DNA from: Paenibacillus_S sp043945595
GTDB taxonomy: Bacteria > Bacillota > Bacilli > Paenibacillales > NBRC-103111
DNA length: 64,000 nucleotides
Assembly: GCF_043945595.1 (NCBI RefSeq)
Contig: NZ_JBIFNP010000001.1
Span: 5,952,001-6,016,000, forward strand
Direction: 5' to 3'
Below, piece by piece: positions 35,553 through 44,300 of this stretch (its first letter is position 1; each line of letters begins with the position of its first letter). The notes under the pieces are model-generated. The model ran no database searches and was not told the DNA's origin. It saw only the letters and a program-made list of their open reading frames with translations. The position numbers were made by a program, and so were the translations under genes.

Positions 35553-36425
35553 CTACTCGACCGGCCCCCAGACCTCTTCCTTCTCCTCAATGTACGCCTT
35601 TCCGGATGCTTTGCGGTATTCGGTCGGGGACAAGTTAACCGCTTTCTTGAAAATACGTGAAAAATAATACAGCTCCAGGCCGATCTGATCGGCTATAGCC
35701 GAAACGGACAAATCCGTAGTGGCGAGCAGCCTGCGCGCTTTATCCAGCCGCTTTTTGTTGATGTAAACAATCGGGGAAAGTCCCATCATCGTTTTGAAGT
35801 AATGCAGGAAGTAGTTCGGGTGAAAATGAACCAGCTTGGCCAGCTCTTCCACCGTCATCGGCTCGGCCAGGTGCCGTTCGATATAGGCAAGCACGCTGTT
35901 GATCTTCGAGGTACTGGAGATTGCCGTCAAATGAAGCTGCTCCTCGGACTGCTCGATATATTCCGAAATGATCTCGAGCAGCAGCGATTTAATGCGCAGC
36001 GGTGCGGTGACTTGATTGCTGCGGCTGAGCACCATCAGCTGTTCGAACTGCCGCTCCAGCCGGGCCTCGTCCCGTACCTCGATCCAATGCGGAAGCTCCA
36101 GCATTTGAAACAGGTTGATATCCCCGACAGTCGCCGAGAAATGGCACCAATATTTGCCGAGCGGGTTCTCGAGAACCGGGGCGTAGGATAACCTCATGCC
36201 GGCCGGCAGCAGGTAAAGCTGCCCTCTGCGCGGGGTATAGTCTCTGCCGCGGAGATGAATCCACCCCTCGCCCTCGCGGATGAAATAAAGGCGGTTTTCA
36301 TTCGGCATCATATTCGTGGTCCGCCAATTAGCCCCGACTTTCGTATAGTGCGCAATCTGCATATTGATCTGCGTGTTCTCCAGATAACTTCTCATCAGTT
36401 GATCCTGTAATTTATCCTGCTCCAT
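35553..36425 (-). CDS. AraC-family regulator
   Basis: 290 residues from the ATG at 36425 (GGAGGGC upstream). Cupin-like N domain (RLYFIREGEGWIHLRGRDYT, GQLYLLPAGMRLSYAPV). C-terminal double HTH (MTVEELAKLVHFHPNYFLHY, MMGLSPIVYINKKRLDKARR, IADQIGLELYYFSRIFKKA, NLSPTEYRKASG). Divergent, across 700 bp, from the phytanoyl-CoA-dioxygenase-like operon, which it may control. Confidence 0.92.
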   Translation of the reverse strand: MEQDKLQDQLMRSYLENTQINMQIAHYTKVGANWRTTNMMPNENRLYFIREGEGWIHLRGRDYTPRRGQLYLLPAGMRLSYAPVLENPLGKYWCHFSATVGDINLFQMLELPHWIEVRDEARLERQFEQLMVLSRSNQVTAPLRIKSLLLEIISEYIEQSEEQLHLTAISSTSKINSVLAYIERHLAEPMTVEELAKLVHFHPNYFLHYFKTMMGLSPIVYINKKRLDKARRLLATTDLSVSAIADQIGLELYYFSRIFKKAVNLSPTEYRKASGKAYIEEKEEVWGPVE

Positions 36426-37129
36426 ATGCCCTCCCACCCAGCCGATATTACCTTAGCATTGTGCAAATGTTTGCTATTATCATACATCCTCAAGCATGGG
36501 TTTGCATACTACAATAATGATTGTAAGCAAGAACAACCGCATCCTGGAATGGGATGTCCGCTCGATTGGAAGGAACGGCCGGCTGAATTACGCTGCTGGA
36601 TGAAGACGGGAGAGAGGATCTTGCAGAGAACAAAGTAATCGCTTACATTTTTGTTCTTATGAAGGATCGGGCTACGCAGCTTGGCAGGCAACTCCCCGCC
36701 CATTCTCTGTCATTTGACCAGCTATATGCGGTACTTTCCAGATTCATCCGATTTCATCCGGGTATCACAAGCTTTATAACATTCATGCCTTTACAATGCG
36801 CCAGACCTCATTAGAACTCATCAGATTGTATCACACTTCATCAGGATTACATCAGATTGCATCAAATTTCATGAATTTTCGGCAGATCTCATCAGATTAC
36901 ATCATTTTTCATCAGATTTGACCATTTTCCATCATTCCCCTTCAAGCTGCATCGTATTTCATCAGATCTCTGCAAAAGTCATTGGATTAAAACCGTAACA
37001 ATTAGACTGAAGCGAAGCAAGCTGTTCGGCCAGCCGCCGCTTCTACCCGGATTCATTGAAGGGAAGCTCCAAGCTTGGCCTTCAGCTTTGCAAAATGAAA
37101 GTAAAACTTTTTTTGAGGAGGCCCTTTCT
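36426..37129. other. Long intergenic region with decamer array
   Basis: No convincing gene. Small frames lack family features. The dominant content is the 10-bp array at 36740-36980. The region separates two divergent promoters. Confidence 0.5.
36740..36980. repeat. Degenerate 10-bp tandem array
   Basis: Units close to ATCAGATTTC follow each other in strict 10-bp phase from about 36848 to 36970: ATCAGATTGC, ATCAAATTTC, ATGAATTTTC, GGCAGATCTC, ATCAGATTAC, ATCATTTTTC, ATCAGATTTG, ACCATTTTCC, ATCATTCCCC, TTCAAGCTGC, ATCGTATTTC, ATCAGATCTC. A few more units lie upstream, one base out of phase. One unit per helical turn. Confidence 0.8.
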
Positions 37130-37417
37130 ATGAGCACGACCCGCCAGCAAATCTTGATTCTGCACCTGCACGATCCCGATCTCGAGTCCCGCACCGTGGC
37201 CTGGGCGCTATACGACAGTACGATTCCTAAAGGACAGCTGCAGATGAACACAGGCGACTCCAACGAGCCCCCGTATGAATCCGTGCTGGATGCGATGCGT
37301 GACGGCTGGAACGTGATCCAGCTGCCTGTGATGCCGATTTTCCGTACCGGCTTCGAGCACGAGCAAGGTCATTTGCCGTATGAATATGTTCTTGAAAGAA
37401 AGGTGACAATCCAATGA
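37130..37417 (+). CDS. Small conserved protein paired with the PhyH gene
   Basis: 95 residues from the ATG at 37130 (GAGGAGG upstream). Contents: RQQILILHLHDPDLESRTVA, WALYDSTIPKGQLQMNTGDS, PYESVLDAMRDGWNVIQLPV, GHLPYEYVLERKV. I do not recognise a named family. The stop overlaps the PhyH start by 4 bp (ATGA), so the two are translated together, suggesting an accessory or partner protein. Confidence 0.7.
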   Translation: MSTTRQQILILHLHDPDLESRTVAWALYDSTIPKGQLQMNTGDSNEPPYESVLDAMRDGWNVIQLPVMPIFRTGFEHEQGHLPYEYVLERKVTIQ

Positions 37418-38202
37418 GTAACGTTGAAAAGCAGCATCTTCTGACCGCCAAGCAAATGGCCGAATTTGCGGCAAACGGCTTTCTGAAGCTTGACGAAATC
37501 GTACCGAAGGAATTAAATGACGCCGCCTATAAGGAACAGCGGGAATATACGGGGCCGGGCGGGCAGTACTGGAACGAATCGAAGGTTATACGCGAAATTT
37601 TCGAGCTGCCGCAGGTGAAGGGCGCCATTCAAAGCTTTGTCGGCCGCTCTCCGATCTATGACCATTCGTTTATGCATATCGTTCGCGCCAAGCATCTGAA
37701 GGGACAATTCTATCATGCCGACTCCGTTATCGATACGCGTCCGTTCGGCTTTGATATTCAAGCCTTCTACTTCTCTCACGATGCGCCTGACGAAATGGGC
37801 CCGACGCTCGTGCTTCCGGGATCGCATCTGCGCAAGGTAAGCAACGGCAGCATCGCACGCTATAAAAATATTATCGGTCAACAGCGGATGGTGTCCAAAG
37901 CGGGGTCTATCGGCTTCCTTCATCACGGCATTTGGCATTGTGCCCAGCCGAACTTTACGGATGAGACGCGTTACGTGTTCAAGCTCCGGCTTCGCCCCGG
38001 ACAAGAGCAGCGCAGCTTGTTCAACACGGACGATTACGACAGCCCTGAAGTACGGGATATTATCAAAAAAGCCCAGCACCGCTGGTGCGGGGACGAGGCC
38101 CGCGTGAACCAGATTCAAATCGCCAAGTTTTGGCGGTACCTGTGCGGCGACGATAAGGTCGACGCTTCGTTCGAAGGCGCGCTGACCCGGATGGGAATAT
38201 AG
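37414..38202 (+). CDS. Phytanoyl-CoA dioxygenase (PhyH) family protein
   Basis: 262 residues. Fe(II)/2-oxoglutarate dioxygenase fold. The metal triad is visible as H and D in GQFYHADSVIDTRPFGFD and a later His in GFLHHGIWHCAQPNFTDETR; Arg in RYVFKLRLRPGQEQ is suited to bind 2-oxoglutarate. MGPTLVLPGSHLRKVS is the family's PGSH block. It hydroxylates an unknown small molecule. Coupled to the 95-residue gene upstream and followed by a terminator. Confidence 0.88.
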   Translation: MSNVEKQHLLTAKQMAEFAANGFLKLDEIVPKELNDAAYKEQREYTGPGGQYWNESKVIREIFELPQVKGAIQSFVGRSPIYDHSFMHIVRAKHLKGQFYHADSVIDTRPFGFDIQAFYFSHDAPDEMGPTLVLPGSHLRKVSNGSIARYKNIIGQQRMVSKAGSIGFLHHGIWHCAQPNFTDETRYVFKLRLRPGQEQRSLFNTDDYDSPEVRDIIKKAQHRWCGDEARVNQIQIAKFWRYLCGDDKVDASFEGALTRMGI

Positions 38203-38276
38203 CCAGCTGCGCCGCATGGGGGGCGACCAGCCGTCGCGCAGCGTCACAGTGCTCGAGTGAGGTTCGCTCTTCCTGC

Positions 38277-38317
38277 AAGCCTGGAACCTGTTTTTTCTCG
38301 GGTTCCGGGCTTTTTTA
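38277..38317 (+). terminator. Terminator after the PhyH gene
   Basis: Stem AGCCTGGAACC / GGGTTCCGGGCT with one slipped pair, followed by TTTTTT. Confidence 0.85.
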
Positions 38318-38424
38318 TGTGAAAAGAGCAATCGATGAGAAATAAGCACGAAGGAGATCTGTTAACCTGAAAAGGAGTAAAACGAGTCTGGAAAACAATG
38401 AAACTGCGAAGGAGAATCCATTTT

Positions 38425-38826
38425 ATGAAATCAATGAATCTCACGTATTGGATCATCACCGGGCTGTTATCCGCCCTCATGCTCTTGGGCTCGGTGCCGG
38501 ACCTTCTGATGAATCCCGATGCCGTGGCGCTGTTCGCCCAACTGGGCTACCCGGCCTATCTGCTTCCCTTCCTCGGCGCGGCCAAAATAGCAGGCGTAGC
38601 GGCCATCCTCATTCCCGGCTTTCCGCGCATCAAGGAATGGGCCTATGCCGGCTTGACGTTCGACCTGGCCGGCGCCATGTACTCGACTATCTCCGTAGGC
38701 GATCCGGCCGGAGGATGGCTGCTGTTCCTGATCGGATTCGCGCTGATTGCCGGATCGTATATTTTGCACCACCGCAGACAAAAGGCCTCAACAAGCGGCA
38801 GCGCTAAGTATACCGGAGCATTCTAG
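38425..38826 (+). CDS. DoxX-family membrane protein
   Basis: 133 residues from the ATG at 38425 (AAGGAG 12 nt upstream). Four transmembrane helices: YWIITGLLSALMLLGSV, YLLPFLGAAKIAGVAAILI, WAYAGLTFDLAGAMYSTISV, GGWLLFLIGFALIAGSYIL. KIAGVAAIL and the WAYAG block match the DoxX-like (DUF4345/DoxX) group. Function unknown, often linked to redox stress. Convergent with the next araC gene, only 3 bp apart. Confidence 0.85.
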   Translation: MKSMNLTYWIITGLLSALMLLGSVPDLLMNPDAVALFAQLGYPAYLLPFLGAAKIAGVAAILIPGFPRIKEWAYAGLTFDLAGAMYSTISVGDPAGGWLLFLIGFALIAGSYILHHRRQKASTSGSAKYTGAF

Positions 38827-38829
38827 GCA

Positions 38830-39635
38830 TCATTGGCGGTTCAGCTTCTGGACGCGCTCCAGAAACCGGTTCATCAGCAAGGGCAGGGAAATCAGGATAG
38901 GCGGGTCGTCCGCCCGGGGAGCACGAAGCGTCACATGCTGATGAGGGACGACCGAATAGGGCTTCACAATCAGCGGCTCCGTGGAGCGTGTCCGCAAGGT
39001 GGAATGCGGAAGCATGAAATCCATCGCCTGCATCCCCCAGGAAACGGACGTTCCCATCAAGTAATACGTGCCGGGCTTCACGCCGGTAAATCTGAATTTC
39101 CCTAAAGCGGAAGAAACCAGCGTACCGTAAAGGGGAAGTCCCTCGGGGATGGGTCTGGCGAACAATCCTATAAGAATGACGCCCTCAAAAGGGACTTCCG
39201 TGCGGACGGTCCTTCTACGGTTCCGTGCTGAATCAGAATCGGATAGGAGGAAGCCGTCCAATCTTCTAACCGGCTTAGTATTTGCAGATGATCGTCCGCC
39301 TGCGGTTTCGAATTCCGGAATGCGGCAGGAGTCATGCCTACCCGTTCCGTAAAACGGGTCGTAAACGTCCCGAGACTTTGCTGGCCGATTTCCAGTCCGA
39401 TCTCCCGTATGCTGAAGTTCGTCTGCAGCAGTAGATCCTTAGCCTTCTGCAGCCGCAGGGAGGATACGTAATACAACGGGGACAGACCCGTTCGTTCTTT
39501 AAAAATCCGGGTAAAATGGTATGGGCTGTAGGCTGCGTAGCTGGCCAATTTGGAAAGCGGAAGCGGTTCATCCATGTGGCGGTGAATATAAGCAATGACG
39601 GCGTCCACTTCTTCGGTGTATCGGGGGGCAGTCAA
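38830..39635 (-). CDS. AraC-type regulator with N-terminal HTH, frameshifted
   Basis: 268 residues if one base is restored near 39211. The likely start is a TTG at 39635 with AAGGAAGG upstream, giving LTAPRYTEEVDAVIAYIHRH; the frame is open to 39749. The double HTH is at the N-terminus (LPLSKLASYAAYSPYHFTRI, RTGLSPLYYVSSLRLQKAKD, GQQSLGTFTTRFTERVG). The second half (EVPFEGVILIGLFARPIPEG, LGKFRFTGVKPGTYYLMGTS) resembles a carboxypeptidase-like or transthyretin-type beta domain, with ITLRAPRADDPPILISLPLL-like end. Ligand unknown. Confidence 0.78.
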
Positions 39636-39867
39636 GAGGGCTGCACCTTCCTTTCGAAGATCGTTCAAACGAACGGTGACGACAGGAAAAGAAGAAGAAT
39701 AAATCCAATGCTGAGCAAAGCTGGCTATCGCTGCACGTACACGGAACATTTGTTCTCGTTTATTTTACCACATTTTTCTTGTAAATGAAATGATAAAACG
39801 CTTATCGACTTTTTTCCATGGATATTCGACGATTGCAGCAGGGATTCTTACCGCCGCACCGATAGGA

Positions 39868-40149
39868 CTAGCTGAACACAAGCAGCAGGCCAATATCCAA
39901 GATCCACAAGACCGGCAGCAAATTCACGAAAATGGCCGTTCGTCTTCTGCGCAGCCTAAGCAGCCAAGCCGTAATGGAGCAGCCTATCACGGCTATCGGG
40001 TAAGCGCTGATGGCAATAAAAAACAAAGTATTCTACAAATAACCCCCCGCATCGAATACCATCACCGACATGCCCCATATAAATAACCATGGCAGTAGGC
40101 CGAGAGCATATATAATTTGACTTATGATCAGAAATATTTCACGCAGCAC
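39868..40149 (-). pseudogene. Small membrane protein with in-frame TAG
   Basis: From a GTG at 40149 (GGAGGAG adjacent) one frame reads about three hydrophobic segments: FLIISQIIYALGLLPWLFIW, FFIAISAYPIAVIGCSITAW LL, LLPVLWILDIGLLLVF. A TAG at 40033-40035 (codon 39) interrupts it between MVFDAGGYL and NTLFF. The pattern of basic and hydrophobic residues on both sides supports one former gene of 93 codons. No family recognised. Confidence 0.4.
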
Positions 40150-40394
40150 CTCCTCCGCAGCACATAAGCTTAAATCCCCGCCGCTCCATCCTATGGTAAC
40201 ACGGCCTTCCTCTCCAACGACCCTGTTTTTAAAATTTATATTCAGAGGTCAGAAGGTGTCCCTGCCCCTTATCGATTTCTCTCCCTCTTCCTTCAAAGCT
40301 TATGATAAGATGAAGAAAAGCCCCGATTCGGGAGCCCTTTCCACGATCATGACCCTGCTTCAATCAAGATGAATACAGGAGGAATGAACAATCA

Positions 40395-41186
40395 ATGGGA
40401 ACCGACTTATCGCCTGACGTGCTTGCCTACTTGGAACGGATCAGTTTTACGGGTATGCCGGATGCAACAAGCATCGCTGCGCTGGCCGAGCTTCAGGAAC
40501 GGCATCTTCATACCGTCCCCTATGAAAACCTGGATATTCTCGACAGGATACCTCTATCGCTGGACATTAAAGACCTGCTGAGCAAAATCGTCAGACGCCG
40601 CCGGGGCGGCTACTGCTTTGAGCTGAACGCTCTCTTCGGCTGGCTGCTGCGCGAGTTGGGTTATCCCGTCACTGATCTGATGGCCCGCTTCTGGCGGGAC
40701 GAACCCTCACCCCCTCCCAAAAGACGCCACCATGTGCTGAAGGTAGAAGCCGAAGGCGAATTCTTTTTGTGCGATGTGGGGGTAGGAGGAATCGTTCCCC
40801 GCCGGCCGATAAAGCTGGAGGAAGGCCTCGTTCAGAGGCAGGGGGATGAGACGTACCGGCTCGAACGCGATCCCTGCTTCGGTTGGGTGCTCTGCGAATG
40901 GAAGCGGGATACGTGGAGCTGGCTGTACTCCTTCACGGAAGAGCCCCAGCTGTCCAAAGATTTCATTATGGCAACCTACTGGTGTGAACATGCAGCGGAT
41001 TCAATATTCGTTAAACAGCCGATGGCGGCTCTGCGCACCTTGCAAGGACGTCACACCTTGGCGGCGGGCAAGGAATTCAGAATCTTTACCGCGGACGGAG
41101 TCAGCTCCTTCGTTCCTCAGAACGAGGAGGAGTACAAAGAAGCCCTCCACGCTTATTTCGGCATCCGCCTTGAAAGCGGCCAGTGA
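40395..41186 (+). CDS. nat: Arylamine N-acetyltransferase
   Basis: 263 residues. The NAT catalytic triad is visible: Cys in RRRGGYCFELNALF, His in KRRHHVLKVEAEGEF, Asp in FLCDVGVGG. The N-terminal helical region has HLHTVPYENLDILDRIPLSL, and FTEEPQLSKDFIMATYWCEH is typical. It transfers acetyl from acetyl-CoA to arylamines or hydrazines. RBS GGAGG is 13 nt upstream; an ATG in another frame lies between. Confidence 0.93.
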   Translation: MGTDLSPDVLAYLERISFTGMPDATSIAALAELQERHLHTVPYENLDILDRIPLSLDIKDLLSKIVRRRRGGYCFELNALFGWLLRELGYPVTDLMARFWRDEPSPPPKRRHHVLKVEAEGEFFLCDVGVGGIVPRRPIKLEEGLVQRQGDETYRLERDPCFGWVLCEWKRDTWSWLYSFTEEPQLSKDFIMATYWCEHAADSIFVKQPMAALRTLQGRHTLAAGKEFRIFTADGVSSFVPQNEEEYKEALHAYFGIRLESGQ

Positions 41187-41218
41187 TGCTTTAGCGGTCT
41201 CTCCATGCTTCTGCCTGC

Positions 41219-41261
41219 AAAAAAAACAAACCTCCCGGACGACTTCCTGTCCGGGAGGTTT
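41219..41261 (-). terminator. Terminator of the SLH-protein gene
   Basis: A 13-bp perfect stem AAACCTCCCGGAC / GTCCGGGAGGTTT, followed on the minus strand by GTTTTTTTTGC. It also ends 33 bp after nat on the other strand and may act both ways. Confidence 0.88.
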
Positions 41262-41323
41262 GCTGCTTTAGAGATGGAAATCGTATCCGGCGGCTTTGCG
41301 CCAGGAGCCGATTCCGCCTTTAA

Positions 41324-44300
41324 TTATTGAAATGTGTCCGTATTCACCCAGTGCGCGATCATCGCCGCCGCTTCCTCGCGGGTAATCGTGCTTTCCGGTT
41401 TAAAGGAGCCGTCCGGATAACCGGAAATAATGCCGCTATCGGCTAAAGTATTAACATAAACCTTAGCCCAGCCAGGTATCTGGCCTTCATCCGTGAAGAC
41501 TGCCGGATTGGCCGTCTGCCGCTCCCAAGTCCGGCCCAATATTGAAGCGGCCTGCACTCTGCTGATATGAACCGACGGCTCGAACACCGTCTTGTCTCCA
41601 ACGGCAGTGCCGTCGACCCAGCCGTTGGCATACGCCGTCTGCAGGAACGGCCTGCCCCATTCCGGAGTCGCGGTCCAGTCCGCAAACGGCGGTTCGCCTC
41701 CGGTTTTCAGAGGCTGTGCTGCCCCCATAGCAGCAGTGATAAGCTTCGTAAATTCAAGTCTCGTGATCGGACGAGACGGTTCGAAATACGATCCGTCCTC
41801 TTTTGTAACCCCGTCAGCCAGCTGAAGAGACAGCAGCGTTTTTACATATTTGTCCGACCAGCGTTCCTTCATATCGTTCATCACGGGCATAGCTTTATTC
41901 TCCATCAGGGCAAACGTGCCCAATCGTTCTACCTCGGCACTGACCGTATGCGTTTGCGGATCAATGACACCGTCGACATACTGCCATTTTTGAAGCTTTT
42001 CATTATAGCGGTAGATGCCGAGCAGGTCCGTATTATCTACATTCTCCGGGGTATACTGCAGTTCCAGCTTGACCGGCGCAGCAAGCACCGAGCTCGTCCT
42101 GGCCATCTGGATAGAATACAGCTCACCCTGGACCTTCAACTGACCCGGCGGGTAGTTCTGCAAATACGAGGCCGCGTTATCTACCGCAGCCACAGCCACC
42201 GCATCCGCTTGAGTAAGCAGCTGCTCCGGAACGGTCAGCTTGCCTCTCTCCCCGATCGGCAGTGTCGCCGTTTGGCCGGGGATCAGGCTGTAGTTTCCAA
42301 TCAGCTTCAAATGCTTATCTTTGGCAATGAGCTCGGCGAGCACATTTTCCAAAGTCCGGTCGATTTGCGCCGTATCCGGTCCGACAGGGGGCACTGTGCT
42401 TCCCCCGCTGCTATTATTATGCTTATGTCCTCCGGTTGTCGGTCCCGTATCTCCGGGATCCGGGATTGTCCCGGGATCGGGATTCGGCGTAACGGTATCG
42501 CCATTGACCGTGATCTGAGCCACGTCTTCAAAAGCAAAATCGCTTGTCGTATAATAAGCGGCTTTCACGATGACTTTACCGGAGCCGGATGCCTGAAGCT
42601 GGCCGTCCGGCGTCACAGACGCGATCGAATCCCCCATCATCACAGACCATTGGACGTCGGCGGGATTCATCGTGACCGCATTGCCGGCCTGGTCACGTCC
42701 CTCTAATGTAAACGATTGACGATCGCCCACTTTCATGGTGGAGGCGTACGGGTCAAGGGCAATCTTTTTCAGCGGCTTCAATGCCGTATTCACAATTTCC
42801 GTCTGATAGGATGACTTATTCCCCGCCGGATCGGCCGCTTCTATCGTCACCGTCTTGGACATACTGCTGCCCAAATCCAGTTCCGCGGCAAACCGGCCGT
42901 TCACGTCAGGCGACACCGTCATACCGTCCACCGTCAACTGAGAATCACGGTCGGTTGTCCCTTTTAATACAATCTTCCCGTTGGCGTTAACGTCCTGCGC
43001 GGGATCGATCATCAGCGGAGGAGCAGTCGTATCTATTGTGAAATTCACCTGCGATGCGGACGTATCGCCTTGTTCATTCACAGCTTCAAACTCCACCTTA
43101 TGATCCCCGTCCGCAGCCGGGATCGAAATATCCCAGGCGCTGCCTTCCTTCAGCGACACCGCGGTACCATCCAATTTCACCATCGTCTTCACCGCTTGGT
43201 CCGAGCTGAAATGGAGGACAGGCGCTCCCTGATTCGTAATTTTCGTCTTGGCCCCATTCGCTTCCGTCTTGTCTAAAAATTCGCTTCCGTAAGTAACCGT
43301 CAGCTTCGCCGGATTCGGAACAGGCAGGAAGACCGGATCGGAATAAGCCGTCTCACTGTAATGAAGCACACCATCCGCCGTCTTCCGTTCGGTAATCAAT
43401 CCCACCTTGTAGGAGGTGCCCGGGAGGCAGACCAAGCGTAGCCCCTTTGTCCGTCCGGTACTGTCCGCCGATAATAGCGCCGGATTCGTCCGCTGCGACG
43501 AATTTTTCGCCCACCGTGTCCACCTTGCTGCCCTGTTCATCGTAAACTTCGACGTAATAGCCGGTGACCTCTGCAGACTTGGAGCCTGTCCAGCTGACAT
43601 CAAGCTTTCCGTCTCCGAACAATGCAGCTTTTACGCCCTCAGCCGGCAATGGCGCATTCGGATCGTCCAAGCGGATCGGCTCGGAATAGATGCTTTGCTG
43701 TCCGGTCTGTCCGTCGCTTAACGAAACGCGGATATAATAGGTACCTGATTTCGTATCCTCAGGAACAGACGCCAGCATCGTTCCTGCTGTCGGGTTCACC
43801 CCGGATGCGATGGTAACGCCCGCTTCTTCCTGGTTACGGGCCAGGGAAACCGTCAAGCGGGATTGCGCCGCGTTGCTGGCAGTCCAATCCACCTGAAGCT
43901 GACGGTCGTCGACCTTGCTTACCTGCACGCTCTCCAGCTTAGGCGCAGGAGTAACATCATAACCTACGAGAGAAACAGGTTTATCGGCAACGATCTGCCA
44001 GTTTCCGCTTGCAGGAGCTTGAACGGATATAAACAATTTTTGCTCCGTTTCGCCGCTTGCGCTGTTCTCTGCCGGTACTGTCTGCTGCAAATAGTTGCTG
44101 TTCGGCTGCCCCTCAGGAATCAGCACGTATTCCGATCCGTCCGGACGGTACACGTGAAGCTGCGGCTGCGTGCCGCTGTAATTAATCTCAAAGCAGGCCA
44201 GCGCCTGATCTCCGATAGCTACCGTATGCTGCGTCTTCTCCGTCCCGGACGGCGTTTGTTCCAGCAGCCCTGCAATATCGGCGTTGGAAAGCGAAGCCAC

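Noticed and set aside
36740..36980. CRISPR array
   Set aside because: Units are 10 bp, contiguous and degenerate; there are no unique spacers and no cas genes.
39790..40086. 98-codon plus-strand ORF
   Set aside because: Opposite strand reads as a membrane protein; the plus frame has no recognisable features.
41567..42706. Long plus-strand frames opposite the surface protein genes (also 48012-49115, 43863-44807)
   Set aside because: Arg/His-rich mirror translations of repetitive beta-domain codons; the minus-strand frames carry signal peptides and recognisable domains.
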